Numbered from the stretch's first letter, positions 11,286 to 25,407 are shown. The stretch is 64,000 nucleotides of DNA from Macrolepiota albuminosa (GCA_027475525.1 JAMWFC010000138.1:148640-212639); one strand, 5' to 3'. Made by a program: numbers and translations. Notes: generated from the sequence alone by a model not told the origin.

Positions 11286-13929
11286 TATAGCTGAATGGGA
11301 GGGGATTTGTTTTGATTCCTATAGATCTATAGAGAGAAGGAACTTTCTGATTTGACTGATTGCAACTCACATAATTACGTATACATCATCCATGTGCCAT
11401 CACTTGTTTTTGCATTTTAGGTAACGGACTTTGCTTTCATCTCATCTGTATCGTTACGTGCGAACGTTCGCATGTAGCCTTGGACTGATAATCATCATGC
11501 AGCGTCAAAGTCCAAATACTCCCACGCTCCCCAACTGTGTTATAGCGCGGGTGTACACATAATATATGACATTTGGAGCCAGCGCTTCGACTCAAGGAGT
11601 GAACGGGTATGCCAATGGGTCCCCAGACTCGAACCCAGCCGTCTCCGCTTCGTGGACGCGCACTGCACAATGTTAGAAAATAATTAAGTACCCCTTTGTA
11701 TAGCTTTCGAGTGGATCCTTCAGGTGCGATTGCAAGCCAGACTTGGGGAGAGAAGATTTGGTCTGTCATGCATTATAATATTGACGCTTTTAGTCTGTCG
11801 GGATCGATCCCCCATCATGATATGAATCCGGAAGCGTCTTGTGCATGTAATCCTGCGGGTGCCTGTATATACATATGGGAACGAAGCCTCAACTCTGCGC
11901 GACTTGGCGGTTCTCTTGGAATTCGCGTCTACTTGACTTTATGACCCTCAATGCTAACAAGAGACGCGGCTCATATGTCCCCCTCGTGCTCTTCGTGAGA
12001 CTTGGCTGATAATCGTATCCGCATGTCCCACCAAGATGGTTCTGCAAGCTGTTTGTGCCCAGGAAAATTTCCCACATCCGAGCCCGCCGATCAATTCATC
12101 ACTGTCTGGGCCAGCTGCCCTGCTTCATGGGATTCCTGAGTAGCTGTTCCTGTAACCCTGTTGCCCAAGCTTCGTGGAACCTGAACTGACACGCAGCGCG
12201 CATGCGGCTTGTGTATATCAAGATAATTTTCCGAAGTATTCCGGGTCCATGACAAGGGACGTGTCAATGTTCTCTGCCCGCGCAATATACATATACAGCG
12301 CAGATTTTTCGTGCGAGTGACAAACAAACAGCGCAACCGCAGTCATGGACTCTTACAGGTGAGGGCAAAAATCACTCGCCCCTCGCCAAAAGTCCGAGGA
12401 TCCATGGCTTGTAGTCACCGGCAGTTTCCGGTCCTCGATTCGCATATCAGATATGAAAGAATGATCAATCAAGGCACGCACTTTACGGTGAGGCGGCGTA
12501 TTCTTGTTAATAGCGCACTCTGCTGCTTCTTGGACGGAGAATAGGATTCGTGGTGCAGGATCGGTACCGGTTCTTGCCAAGTGGCCTACAGCCGCTTCGT
12601 CTGCCCGTATCGAGTAGATTCTCACGCCCGTTCCTCCTAGAATTGTAACATGAGATAAACTGTAAATGAAGACATCAAGTAATGATGTTATGTAAGTAAT
12701 GCATATACTGAAGACGGAACTGAACGGACGGGGTACACCTTGATATTGATTGATGGTCCGGTGCAACGCATCTGGACTTGCAAATATGTCTACTCCGTTG
12801 TTTCAGCGCCAGACTGTGTTGGATGGTGATCTCAAACACATCACTCCGAAAATTGCTCGGTTGCCATATTGTCCCTATTTATTGTTTTATCGATTGTGAT
12901 GTGGGTTGATCGGCCTTCGTTAGTCGTTCCGCTTTCCGACCTGCAGAAACGGGTTGCTCGGACGACTTGAGGTGAGTGTAAAGAAGGCTGTACTCACAAT
13001 AGGACCAGCAGCAGCGGCAGGTGTTGCGGCCAGGGACTATCAGAAACGGTGTCGTTTTGTTTCTTTGTGTGCCTGAATGAAGTCACCCATTCTTCCCTAA
13101 TCTATTGACCTCCCAATCCCTGCGTGGGCCAATCGGATCCGCGGTTTAATGAATAATGTGCCCAACCTTGGAGGTGCTCTTCACTGACGGTGTTTACACC
13201 TTGCATGCGGTTGCCTAACAATGAGGATTGCTTCCTCATATCGCGCGTGGCATGCGTGACCGAGGGCGGCATGTGCGGGTAAAGAGAGAAGCTTATTGTG
13301 CAGCGAAACAGCTTATCGAATTGGATTCAGAGTTGGACCATTTGAAATCAGGTTGGTCATATGTCCGCGTGTTATCTAAGAGCTTGCTAAATATAGCAGA
13401 AAATCAAATACCTTGATGAGCATGAGAGGGGTTTTTTCAAACGAGCGCCAGCTTAATTGTTCTCGCCCGAGTCACTCGTTTTCCAGTGCCCAGCCCGCAG
13501 GCTTTAGCTCTGGTGAGGAAGTCCATAGGGAAGGATCGAAATAGGGGATTCAAAAGATATAGAGAGCCGGGAGTTGATCATCATCTGAGAGCGAAAATGC
13601 TTGATGGAGCTTCCATTCATAGCAAAATTGGTGTGTGACTCAAAAAAGAGCGGTCAGGCACCACCAGTTGTGTTGTCGAAAGCACAGCGAAAGCATCCCA
13701 TCTCACGCAGCCAGTCATTTCGATGCCAAACTATAAGCCGTGTTGCTACCCAGCCTTGCGCGTAACAGCAAATGACAGCAAAATCGCACCAGGAAAATCG
13801 TAGCTATCTCCGTTTTGCATCCGAAAGTGAATTGCTTAGCTAAGCACACATTCGTTCCTGAAGTGACTACCTGGGGCATATGTCTACTGTTCCCTTTTAA
13901 CTGAGCTCGAAGACGACCACAGTTGTGAA
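11286..13929. other. Gene-free or unrecognised interval
   Basis: No family could be recognised. The longest frame is on the minus strand at 12353-12766; its last 90 residues look protein-like, but no splice partners or motif were found. A short plus-strand frame at 13228-13416 is followed by a plausible donor but has no partner. No tRNA, long repeat or mobile element was seen. Confidence 0.35.
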
Positions 13930-16900
13930 ATGGACCGTAGACCTGGGACATCAACCGGTCGACCTAGGACAGCCGCTGGGCCTGATACTGCTTTTACAGA
14001 CTATTCTTACGAGTCGTATCCTGTGCCCTCAACTGCCTACGAGGATGATTATTATGACCCACAGGCTTCCGACGTTCCACAGTACCAGCAGTATGATGGA
14101 GATTTTTACGGAGAAGAGGAGGAAGAAGAGGAATCCGAAGAGGAGGACGTCTTCGCGTACCTCCCACCCTCAACGGCTGATCAGATTCAGGCTCAGCAAG
14201 AGCAGTTAGCTGGACAGCAGGCACAACAACAACAGCAGCTCTCCTCTAACTTTACTGAGCGGCAATCCCCTATCGATCTTGGCGTAGAACTACCCGAGTA
14301 TTCTCAACCATTCCCTTCACAATCCCTCACGGACCGAAACAACCCTGATCCTGCACAACCCCTTTCAGCTGCACCAGCTCCTCAAGCCCCTACGTTCTCT
14401 GTCAACCCTTTCTCGAAAAACTCATTCGTACATCCCCCTCAGCCCACTTCTCTGTCTGCTACGTCTTCAAGCGCCGTGTCGGATGGAAGCACTTTTGATC
14501 AGATTTACGGCCCTGACGCCTATAGAATGCGCCCGTTCAACACCCGCCCTCCTCCCGCACTATCGAATCCTTCAAACAGTGCCCCTACTCCACTTTCTCG
14601 CGCTATACGTGCCACCGACTCTGGGAACGGAGGAGGGGGTCACTTTCCTCATGCTATCCAAACCCCACGGTCCGCAAAAGAAGTGCGAGTCGACTTGCCG
14701 TCCCGTGGCCCATCCACATCTCCAGAAGATGGGTCTCCGGTAGGTACCAGGGGCATCAATGGCCTTCCGAATGCTGCTCGTCAGGATAGAGACAACAGAG
14801 GCAATCCCCAGGATGTTCCGGGTTCGCCGAGCGATGATAGATATAGCTCCTTGAGTAAAGAGATCAATGTAGATGGTACTCCCTCGATAACGCGCAGGAG
14901 ACGGAGTATCGGACGCGGCATGCGTAAACCCACTCTCGACTCACTGGGTGTTTCGGAGTTGAGCGGGATGCCAGGGGAAGACTATTATGATGATGAGGAC
15001 GATGACACTCGTGGAAAGGCCTCTACCTCTTACACGGATCCAGAACAACATTTGCATCCCCGCCACCACCTGCATCATCACAGCAATGGCCAAGCCATCC
15101 AATCGAACATGGTTCCGTATTATCCTTCATATTTCGACGGCGAACTCGAGGAAGAGGAGGAAGACAGTCCATACCCTGAAGTTCGAGCCTCAGTGTCGAA
15201 CATTGATGACCCCGAAATGCCCGTTCTGACTGTACGGATGTGGATTCTTGGGTTGACGCTGTGTGTGGTCGCCGCTTCGGCCAACACGTTCTTCAACTTC
15301 CGATTCCCAGCCCAATTCATTGCCCCTACAGTGCTACTACTCATTGCACATCCATGTGGCAAATTTTTGGCGTATTCAATGCCAATAAATGTGTACACGC
15401 TGCGATTGCCATTATGGCTGAATCGAGTGCTATTCTGGAAGGATAGCAATATGCCAATCGAGTATGAAATAAATCTTAATCCTGGGCCATTTAACATCAA
15501 GGTAAGTGTTGAAATCTGCATTCGTCCTGAAGTTGTTAAGGTACTGACGATGGTGATTACTTCGAAAGGAACACGTTTTAATTTATATCATGACAAACGT
15601 GTCCGTCTTTCCCGCATACGCTATGAACGCTGTTGTTGTTGCAGATCTCTACTATGGTATACGTCGAGGTTTTGGGTTGGTCTTCCTACTTGTTCACTCC
15701 CCCCTGATCTGACTTATATCTTCTGTTTGTGAATCATCAGTTTCAATATCCTTGTAGTTTTAGGTAATCAACTTGCCGGATTCGGTATCGCAGGGATATG
15801 TCGTCGATTTCTTGTTTGGCCTGCTTCACTGATTTGGCCGCAAAATCTTGTGGCATGTACGCTGTTGAACACCCTCCATGCAGAGGACGAGGAACAGAGT
15901 CAAGGTATGACTCGGTATCGGTTCTTTTTGTACGTCAGCATTGTAGCGTTCTTTTATTTTTTCTTGCCTGGTAAGTTCCTTTTTCGTTGGAGCGTAAGCC
16001 TTACAGCACCGACTTAACTGGCTGCTAGGTTTCTTGTTCCAAGCGTTGTCAGTGTTCTCGTGGGTGTGTTGGTTTAGGCCAAGTAAGCCGTTGTGATTGT
16101 CGCTCTAGAGTGTATGAGCTTTATTCGTCGCTTTAGACAACGTACCTATCAACCAGCTTTTTGGTGTCCAATCTGGCCTGGGAATGGGCATCTTGACGTT
16201 CGATTGGAACCAGATCAACTTTCTCGGCTCCCCATTGATGGTTCCATGGTGGGCCGAAGTCCATATCATGATAGGCTTTGTGATCATGTATTGGATCATT
16301 GGGCCGATTCTTTACTACACAAACGTGAGTCATTTGCATTCCTCTGAGTGAGGTCTGATGGAATCATTCTTTTCATCTCAGTTTTGGCATTTTGCGCACC
16401 TTCCCATGTTGGGCAGCCAACCTTACGACCGTTATGGAAAACGGTATAATGTTACCCGTGTACTCTTTCCTGGTAATCACACTCTCAATCAGGAGGCATA
16501 CAGTACCTACTCCCACCTTTACCTTCCCCTTAACTATGCCTTTACATACCTGCTTTCATTCGCATTGTGTACATGTGTGCTCGTGCACACGGCTCTATAC
16601 CATGGACCAGCGCTGATTAGTGGATTGAAGAGAGCCAAGGTAGAGGATGATGATGTTCACGCCAAACTGATGAGGTATTATCCAGAAGTCCCAGATTGGT
16701 GGTATGCGCTAGTGTTCTCGTTCTTCTTCGTTATGGGGTTATTGGCAATTGCGGTGTGTCGCGGTGTCTATTCCTATTGACTTGTTAGCTGACGTGAAGT
16801 ATGTGATGCGTTAGCTGTTTCATACTGGTGTACCTATTTGGTCGTTACTTGTTGGTGTGACACTGCCGCTACTATATGTGCTCCCCGCGGGTTTCGTGTA

Positions 16901-18094
16901 TGCATATACGGGCCAATCGGTAGGAAACTCGATGCCACCTAGCCTTGCGTTAGTCGCTGACGTGTGGATAGGTGTCCATTAATGTAATCTCTGAGGTGCT
17001 GGCCGGTGTTCTCTTCAACGGCAAACCTTTTACCAACATGGTACGCGGCGCAACATTGAGTTATGAAACCGTGTCTGATATGTGTTTCTAGATGTTTAAA
17101 GCATATTCCGTACAAACAATCGTTGTCGCCATCAACTTCATTCAAGATTTGAAACTTGGTCATTACATTAAAGTCCCTCCCAGAGCCACCTTCACCGGTT
17201 TGTCGCGACCAATTTAAGATGATTAGGGTCTCACTGAATTGTCTACGTAGCTCAAATCGTTGCGACAATGTTAACGGCCGTGGTTCAGGTTGCGACTCAG
17301 GCTTGGCTATTCAGTCATGTACCCGACATATGCTCAGCCAACCAGAGGGACCACCTGACATGTCCGCAAACTTCGGTATATTATAGTGCGTCTGTGATAT
17401 GGTGCGGTTTTCCCCTTGGGACACCTCATCTTCCTAATCTTGATCACTCCATTTTTGGCTAGGGGGGTGATTGGGCCGACGCGACAGTTTGGGCCGGGGG
17501 CTTTGTATAAGCCAGAACTGTATGCGGTCTTGTTCGGCGCGTTGTTACCTATTCCTTTCTGGTTGTGGCAACGTCGTTATCCGAAAACTATACTGAAGAC
17601 GATCAGTATGCCGGTATTAGTGAACGGACCCGTGTTGATACCCCCCGCGGTAGGCATCCACTTCTCATCCTGGTTCGTCGTCGCTTTCATCTTTCGTAAG
17701 TTCACAACCTATTGAACATGGCCCGTAAATGATCATTGATGGCTTTTTCTTCAGAATATCTCGTACGGCGACGGAACTTCCGGTGGTGGTCGAAGTTTAA
17801 CTACATTCTGAGCTCGGCATTAGATTCAGGTATGGGTTCTTGACATACCTGTGATTTCTCTGTTCCTCACTTTGTGATCAAGGCACACTTATATCACTCT
17901 TGTTTATCTTTCTGACCCTCCAGTTCCCAAAGGGTGGCAGAATCTCAGTGAACTGGTGGGGTAACAAAGTTTTCGCAGACAGTAAGCGAGCTTTCTTGTG
18001 CCAAGTTCCAAGGCTTAATACTCTTTTTTCTTTAGCTGTTGATGGACGGGGTGGTGCTGCATTACTGCTAACTGGTCCAGAGGGATTCGACTAG
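13930..18094 (+). CDS. OPT-family oligopeptide transporter
   Basis: Fourteen exons with phases that all agree: 13930-15501, 15569-15675, 15741-15970, 16029-16082, 16137-16324, 16382-16753, 16815-16919, 16972-17040, 17092-17197, 17251-17401, 17463-17695, 17755-17829, 17883-17981 and 18036-18094; 1139 residues. The first ~430 residues are a cytosolic, low-complexity region with acidic, Gln-rich and Ser/Pro-rich parts. The membrane part starts near residue 436 and shows the OPT signatures PGPFNIKEH, YAMNAVVVADLYYG, AGICRRFLVWPASLIWPQNL, NQLFGVQSGLGMG and YYPEVPDWWY. It ends GGRISVNWWGNKVF. The family imports small peptides (fungal OPT1/Isp4 type) by proton symport across the plasma membrane. The unusually long N-terminus is the main oddity. 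Confidence 0.93.
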
Positions 18095-19567
18095 ATTATA
18101 TTCCCACTTCCCTTGTTACTCATCTCTGTACCTCGTACACTTTGCCGCATACTTTCGTCGCATACTTTCGCTTCATTCGTTGCTCTGTTGTGCACCGCGG
18201 ACGCAAATGTTTCGATTTTTTTTTTGGTTCATCTATGTTTTCTCTTGTGGTACCGTCTTTGTTGCGTCGGGCATGAATAACAGTAGAGTATCAGTGGTGG
18301 CGTGCATGCATTTGGGGGTGTTAATTGGTGTTGACCAACACAGCATCGGGTATATATATTGTATTATTACATGAATCCTGTTAGAGGAATGTAACCGCCT
18401 TGTGAACGAATCAGAAAACTGGGGTGATCGATACGTGAAGGCGTCTTTCGAGTCCACAAACCACAAAATCTTGATCCGCTCGATCTAGAGTAAATGTGAT
18501 CCACCTATACCTAATGCGCTTCCTCATCAGTTATATCATTATATTTCACTCAGACATGCATGTCTGAGTGTTTCACGTCCCATCCTAAAGAGGAAGGTGC
18601 CTTGGCCGTGAGCATCTTTCGAACAGCCGATTGACCGCGATATATCACTTAGCATCCCCAGAAATCGACAGTCCGAAAGAAAGCCGATCCATTCTGAACA
18701 AACCCTCCAACACCGATCCTTGACCCGTAAAAACTCAGCGTTAAGTAACGTTGTCACCTAAAGGGCGAAACTTGAGCCAACCAGAGTGACCGTGCCGGAA
18801 CTCAGTGTCAAGGTTCAAAAGTGGCGACGCTTGAGCCAATCAGAGAGGAGAAACCATTGCATCCGGTTCCCACGGCTTCCGGGAGTTGCCGGAAACTGTC
18901 AATCAATTCGATCCCGTTGATTCTTAATTCAGTCCAAGGTCCTCGCGTGACGCCTGACCGGTCGTTGGCGTGCCAAGCACAGCTAGTGCAGCCTTTTCTA
19001 AAATTTCTGTCCAATCCAAGTGAATGGGTATTGACCCCGTTCCTAAAAAATCACCCAAAATTTTCTCGTATTTTTATTCTTCAATACAGTCGCCCGCACA
19101 GCCATACCCATTCCCGACGACTATGTCATACAAGCACGATCTTAGCTATTATGTTCTCAACAAATGCCCACTGGAATGATGACCATGTCATGAGATTAGC
19201 CCCACTCTCCTGAAGACACCCCAGCGAGCATTCCAATAGTACCTGCTGATGTACGTGAAACCTCGTTGGCATGCGGGTTGCTCAATGCCAATGTCGCACA
19301 AATTACGGAACGAAAGGAACACATCTCCCCATTCATTCATTGTAGCTTCGCGTGACACCAGTTGGTGATACTTAGACAAAGAAGGATTGGCGCCATGGTT
19401 CCGCCTCAGCAGTGCCCGCAGCATGCAGGGGGGTGGCTTGGTGGCTATACTGAGGCCAACTGGGCTTCACGTGAGTAAGCCAGCCGCCATCGGACTGAAC
19501 GACTGACCCCCCCCCCAGTGCACACCAAGACGCATTCTTCTCCAATCCCTTAGGGTACTTTCGCTCT
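18095..19567. other. Intergenic stretch without a recognised gene
   Basis: Contains the presumed 3' end of the transporter transcript and the region upstream of the FAD pseudogene copy A. A run of about ten C lies at 19507-19516. Open frames are short and not protein-like. Confidence 0.4.
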
Positions 19568-21573
19568 TTGTTACGTCCAAGTCATATGATCAGGTCGCTT
19601 CTTTGGCCGGCTATCCTTTCTTATGTGGGGTACAAGGTGTTATGGATCCTCCTTCGACGTTACCTTATCAGTAGGACCACGGTGCTTCATGACATTGAGC
19701 TCTTGGGAAAAGCCCCACCTGCTCAGAAAATCCCAGGAACGGTCGTTGTCGCTGGAAGAAAGGTGAGTGATCCCCTTCTCTTGGAGCTCAACAGTCTTCT
19801 CTACCCAAACACATGTTGCTGAGCAAGACCATTGTTTCAGTTTGTCCGGATACGTTTCTGCAAGAATTTTGGCCGATTACTTTGAGAAAATCGTTCTGAT
19901 CGACCCTGATACAAGTGTAACGGCTGTTGGAAGAGTACCACAACGTTCTCACTTCCACGTTGTCTTGGCCATCTCTCTGACAATCCTTCGTAAACTCTAC
20001 ACGAGCTTTGACAGTGAGGCGCCAAAGGATGATGTTTACATATTTCCTGGATTGAGACACTGGTGGATTGGTAGGAACTACTTTGGCGACCTCAAATCAA
20101 AGAGGCCAGATCAAATCAGTGGCTCCCGAATCTCGTAAGCTTATAGTAGTCATTTGTATCCCTTTTTGCTGAAACTGGACCGTGACCTTCCCAGAGTTGA
20201 ACGTCTCTGTCGGCGCTTGTGCAATGCATACTGCGGTGACCAGCTTCAAGTCATTCAGGGAACCGTCACCGGCATTACAGCTTCACCCGACAAAGCAACA
20301 ATCCATTCCGTTTCTTACCGCCCTGCCTCGGATGCCCCCACGACGGCTCCAAGTACTTTACTATGCGCACTCTTTGTGGATTGCTCTGGCGCATCAACAA
20401 TCGGTGCCAAGTTATTGCCAGCAGCCTGCGAGAAATGGGGCCCTTATGGTCGCGCTTCGTATAATCCGAACGTGAAATACTACACCACGTCCTTCCCCCT
20501 TGCTCCCGAAACGCAAGAGAAGGTATCGAAGGCATTGCCTCAAGACGATCGGTCGTTCGGGAGGTGGGAAACTTGCACGTCATTGGTGCAGTTTCGCCAA
20601 CACCTGAAAGTGGCCGAGACCTTTTCGGTTATCAGCGAATTGAAGGGAATAGACGTGAGTCATTTCTATAAGAGTAGGCTCGATTTCTCTGACATTTTTT
20701 AATGGCAGTGCTCGTTGGGTATTCTGGGTGGAATATCGACACATGTCCTAGGACTTTGGCTCAGTATATTGAAACAGTGAGACAATTGTACAACAAAAGC
20801 ATCCTAGCTCGCGCCACCACCGAGATGAATGGTTTTTCGAGCTATTGCGACTCATTGGAGAAGATGCAGATAACCTCGACGAACCTATCAAGTGGGATGC
20901 TCACACCATGGTAAGGTGGCCCATTTTCTTGCGACATGAGACAGATACTGAGCATCTACATCTACCAGACTTCTGCTATTGGATTGACTATGCGTCCAAA
21001 CCTATCCCAAACAATTTTATCGCCGTTGGTGATGCCTTGATGGGTGGGTCTCACTTCACCGAAACAACCAACCACCCTTCATGCTGACTTCCTTACGAAG
21101 GAGTAAACCCAATTTTCGGGCAGGGCGTGACCAAACTCTTGGGCAACGCCACGGTTCTCAATGCTACCTTGCATAAAGCAACAAAGTCTTCGAAGAAACT
21201 ACAGTTGTTGCCAGGCTTTGCTCATTCGTACTTCGAGCGTGTACTTCGTATCGACAGGGCATGTTCGATACTAACCGTCTTCTGGATTATGGTTACGATT
21301 CTACAATACCCCAGCCTGGAGAAACGTTGGAGACAGGAAAAACCTTCAGGAAATATTGGGAGGCGCTAGTCAATTTCGTTGCTCATGTAAGGCTTCTCTT
21401 TCGCTGCAGATTGTAACAAAACTTAAGAATATGGTGTCTGTTAGGATCCAACTGGATACGAGATCTTTAATAATGCGTTATGCGGATTCAGCCCCGGGAT
21501 AGATTTGATGAGTCCTTCGTTTGTTCTCAAGTCGATATTTTGGTTGTGGTGGTCCCCCCTAGGGTCTTCCTAG
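19568..21573 (+). pseudogene. FAD-dependent monooxygenase-like pseudogene, copy A
   Basis: The parts of a flavoprotein of the PHBH/squalene-epoxidase-like fold are present in order. There is an N-terminal membrane anchor (LLWPAILSYVGYKVLWILL), the Rossmann strand PGTVVVAG...SLSGYVSARILADYFEKIVLID, then DCSGASTIGAKLLP, and the FAD-binding NNFIAVGDALMG...VNPIFGQG. The tail is DPTGYEIFNNALCGFSPGID, ending at TAG 21571-21573. Introns are visible at about 19763-19840 and 20135-20194. Three separate lesions break the frame: one extra base before the first donor (about 19757; copy B has 11 where A has 12 bases), one missing base near 20580, and one missing near 21260. The substrate is unknown. Copy B follows as a direct tandem duplicate, including about 150 bp of 3' flank. 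Confidence 0.82.
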
Positions 21574-22656
21574 ATCTACCTTCTAGATCAATTCGCTCTT
21601 TTGGTTTGGCTACGTTAGAACTCTGGAGGCATAGTTTCCACATTGTCAGCTAGGGTTCCAGCGATGTCAGCCTACTTGCGCACCATGTTTAGCTTGGAGA
21701 AATCCCAGGATATGTGACATTCCATACATCGAATGAACCTACCTCCACCCACTGCGCACAGACTTTCGCGAACCTTTCAGTGTCATATCATTCATGTGTG
21801 ACTCCAAAAGTTGTGAAGCTGGAAACAACGCAGCCCGATTCCTAATCCATTCCCTTCTTGCTCTCAATATTGTGACGGTTTTTACAGTTCCCGGCCACGC
21901 CTTGATATTGGCGCCACTACGATAACGTAGTGACCCAATGTTCCATCAGACTCCTTCGACTTTCAACAAGTCATTGATATCAAGGATAGACGAAGGAGAA
22001 TCCCCTCTATCACAATATTGACAGCCGCACTTCCTTGCGGTGGTGATCGCCCTGAGAGCAATTCGTCTCGATCTCTCGGGTCGCCAGCCCATCCAAGGTG
22101 CACACTTATCGCCGCGAGAATGCACCTGAGACAACCCCCGCAAATGGGGAGGCAATATTGATTGCGGTATTGGCTGATTTAGTCCTCCCCGTTCGACGAT
22201 GCATCAGCCACATGTTAACATTATTGGATACCCCAATAATGTCTAGCAATAATGTCTAGTTCGATCGTTTTAATTCGCCTTGTAGCCTCTGGGCAGGTCT
22301 CCTTGCGGCTTGCACAAGTCTCTGATATTGTACTTCTGCATTGAAATGACCCAAATAAGCTGACGGGCTGCTCTCACCGATATCCATTCGGTCTCATCCC
22401 CGAAAGAAATATTTCTGCACGCAACATCGTGGCACACACACCCCATACACAACGAATCCCAAAGCTTCGGTACGGCGTGAGCTCTACGCCTCCCAGCACC
22501 CCAGAGAGTCGGTTACTGTATGCAGGACTTGGCTCAAAACTGCATTTGTTCCATCAGAGTCACCAGATACCAAATCACACCCGGGGATACAAATAGGGGC
22601 TCCTTGTTCGGTGCGACGTTCTTTTCGAAGTGTCCTCTTTACTTTCTCCAAGCCAT
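21574..22656. other. Spacer between duplicated FAD genes
   Basis: The first ~150 bp continue the homology shared by the 3' flanks of copies A and B. The rest has only short frames and no recognised element. It ends at the 5' homology of copy B near 22630. Confidence 0.45.
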
Positions 22657-24452
22657 ATGACCAGGCGCTTCTTTGGACGGCTATCCTTTCTTACGTGGGT
22701 ACAAAGTGTCATGGAACCTTCTTTGACTTTATCTTATCAGTGAGACCACGGTGCTCGGTGACATATGGCCGTTAGGCAAAGCCCCACCTGCCCAGAAAAT
22801 CACAGAACCGTTGTTGTTGCTGGAGGCAGGTGAGTGATCCCCCTAGAGCCCAACCGACTTCTCTGCATGAAGCGCATGCTGCTGAGGAAGGCCATTGTTT
22901 CGGTTTGTCCGGATACGTTCCCTCAAGGATTTTGACCGATTATTTTGAGAAAACCGTTCTGATTGACCTGATACCAGTGTCAAGCCTATTGGAAGAGTAC
23001 CACAACGTTCTCAACTCCATTTTCTCTTGGCCATCTCATTGACGATCCTTCGTGAACTCTACCCAAGGAGGCGCCAAAGAATGATGTTTACATATTCCCT
23101 GGATTGAGACACTTGTGGCTCGGTAGAACTACTTTGGCGATCCCAAATTGAAGAGGCGGGATCAGATTAGCGGCTCGTAAGCGTATACCTTCGTATTTCT
23201 TCATGTCATAAACTGAGGCGTCGCCTCTCCAGCATTGAAGGTCTTTTGTCGAGGTTTGTCCATTGCGTATTGCGGTGACCGGCTTCGAATCATTCAGGGT
23301 ACCAACGTTGAAGCTTCATCCGACGAAGCGACAATTTGTTCGCGTCCCGCCTCAGAAGCTCCGACGACGAATCCAAGTACAATACCATGCACACTTTTTG
23401 TGGATTGCTCTGGCAGATCCACAATCGGTGCCAAGTTATTGCCGGAAGCCTGCGAGAAATGGGGGCGTTATGACCGTACATCGTACAACCCAGATGTGAA
23501 GTTCCCGAAACGCAAAAGAAAGTCTCGAGGGCACTTCCCCAAGATGATCGCTCTTTTGGGAGGTGGGATACCTACCCTGTCATCGGCGCAGCCCCGCCAA
23601 CACCCGAAACTGGCCGAGACCTTTTGGCTTAGAAGGGAATAGACGTGAGCCCACGTAGACTTTGGTTTTTGCTTCTCTGACCGTTTTTTATGGCAGTGCT
23701 TCTCGGGTATTCTGGATGGAATATCGACACATGTCCAGGGACTTTAGCTCAGTATATCAAAACAGTGAGGGAATTGTATAACAAAATTATTCCTGAAGAG
23801 CGCCACGACCAGGACGAATGGCTTTTCGAGCTACTACGATTTGCTGGAGAAGGTGCAGACAACCTTGACGAGGCTATTAAATGGGATATCTACGCCATGG
23901 CAAGATAGCCTATTCCTTTGTGATATGGGACAGGTTACTGAACGTTAGCACTCAGACATCCTGCTATTGGATCAACTGCGCATCCCAAACAATTTCATCG
24001 CCGTTGGTAACGCCTTGATGGGCGGGTCTCACCTCATCAGTGCAATATAGTCCCCTTCATGCTGACTCGCTTACGAAGGAGTAAACCCAATTTTCGGGCA
24101 GGGCGCGACTAAGCTTTTGTACTCAATGCCACCTTGTCCAAGGCACTAGAGTCTTCGAGAAACCTCGAGTTGCCACCAGGCTTCGCTCATCTGTACTTCA
24201 AGCGTGTTCTGCGCATCGATAGGGGTGTGTTCGATACTCACCGTCTTCTGGACTACGGCTGCGATTCTACAATACCTCAGCCTGGAGAAACGTTGGATTT
24301 CAGATCGTAAGAACATCTGTTAGGATCCAACTGCATACGAGATCTTTCACGTTGTGTTGGGCGGACTTAGTCCCGGGATAGATTTGGTGAGTCCTCCATT
24401 TGTCCTCAAGTCAATCTTTTGGATATGGTGGTCCCCTCCAGGGTCTTCCTAG
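22657..24452 (+). pseudogene. FAD-dependent monooxygenase-like pseudogene, copy B
   Basis: This is a direct duplicate of copy A with different damage. The first donor region is intact and would give AGGSLSGYVPSRIL, but the matching acceptor has changed from CAG to CGG (A to G at 22902). The N-terminal anchor is frameshifted. Near 23620 several bases are missing after CRDLL-equivalent codons, creating an early TAG. Farther on it keeps better reading than copy A, for example RIDRGVFDTHRLLDYG near 24215-24260 and SPGIDLVSPPFVLKSIFW near 24375-24430. It ends at TAG 24450-24452. Different lesions in A and B imply that they decayed separately after duplication rather than being copies of an already dead gene. 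Confidence 0.82.
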
Positions 24453-25253
24453 AGCCACAGTGACTTCTGAATCAAATCTATGTTTTTGGTTTGGCTATGT
24501 TAGAGCCCTTCGGAGGCATAGTTCCCACAGGGCCGGGTGGGATTCCAGGGATGTCAGCCTGCTTGCGCACCACGTATGGCTAAGAGCAGTGCCGTGACAT
24601 GGAACACACCTAATTGAACGAACTGATTCTTCAGCCTCGGGACCCAGACTTACATAAGTGTGTATCAGATTCGCCGAAGGACACAAGTACCTCCACCCGC
24701 TGTAAGACCGACACATTCACAACACGGCGCCGAAGGAGAACGGACTAGAAGCAGCGGCGCGCGTAGGGCTATGCGTGAGCAGCAAACTGACCTGAGACCG
24801 ATGAGGCCGAGGACGAGTCAGTATACAGGCTCTTCATCCTGACCCAATTAGCCATGGAATGCTGAATCCGGCTTCCGTGGAACAAAAGCCTCATGTAATC
24901 TCGTACTTCCATTAAGTCACAAAGGTTCAGCCTGCAAACCACGAGTGCAGTCGTCGGTCTTCGGTATAACACGCCAAATTAAAGATATGATGACAATACA
25001 ATTCGGCCAACTCCGCTAAACCACAGCTAAGGCGAGACTGAACATCGGTCAGCAGCACCTTCGCCCGCGTGCCCAAGGAACCTCCATGAATCCGAGTTCC
25101 CACTTATAGCCTGGTTTGGCGGTTGTGTGTACCTGTAAACTATGTCAATCAAGCTTGCAAGGTATCAAGATTCAATATTGTATCCTAGTCGTCCATGGCT
25201 GGGGTACACATACAGCTCGCGTCGCTGCGTACCGGTGCCAACCGGCTGTGGCT
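24453..25253. other. Intergenic stretch without a recognised gene
   Basis: Begins with the shared 3' flank of FAD copies A and B (to about 24600). After that only short frames are present; no RNA gene or mobile element was recognised. Confidence 0.4.
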
Positions 25254-25407
25254 TTCTTTTACCACAAGTTACACGCTACTTGGGTTATATATAAGCCGTA
25301 TGCTTCTTATCCATAGGCCACGCCTGTGTCTTCTTTTACCACAAGTTACACGCTACTTGGGTTATATATAAGCCGTATGCTTCTTATCCATAGGCCACGC
25401 CTGTGTC
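25254..25407. repeat. Exact 77-bp tandem duplication (probable assembly join)
   Basis: Bases 25254-25330 are repeated without a single change at 25331-25407, and the unit is 77 bp long. Three other loci in this window have exact tandem duplications of the same length, which points to untrimmed 77-mer overlaps at contig joins. It lies about 110 bp upstream of the F-box gene start, so that promoter may be affected. Confidence 0.95.

Noticed and set aside
11600..11660. Possible tRNA 3' half (GACTCGAACCC)
   Set aside because: The stem does not pair and no 5' half is present.
12353..12766. Minus-strand 137-codon frame
   Set aside because: Looks partly protein-like, but no domain, splice partner or neighbour supports a gene.
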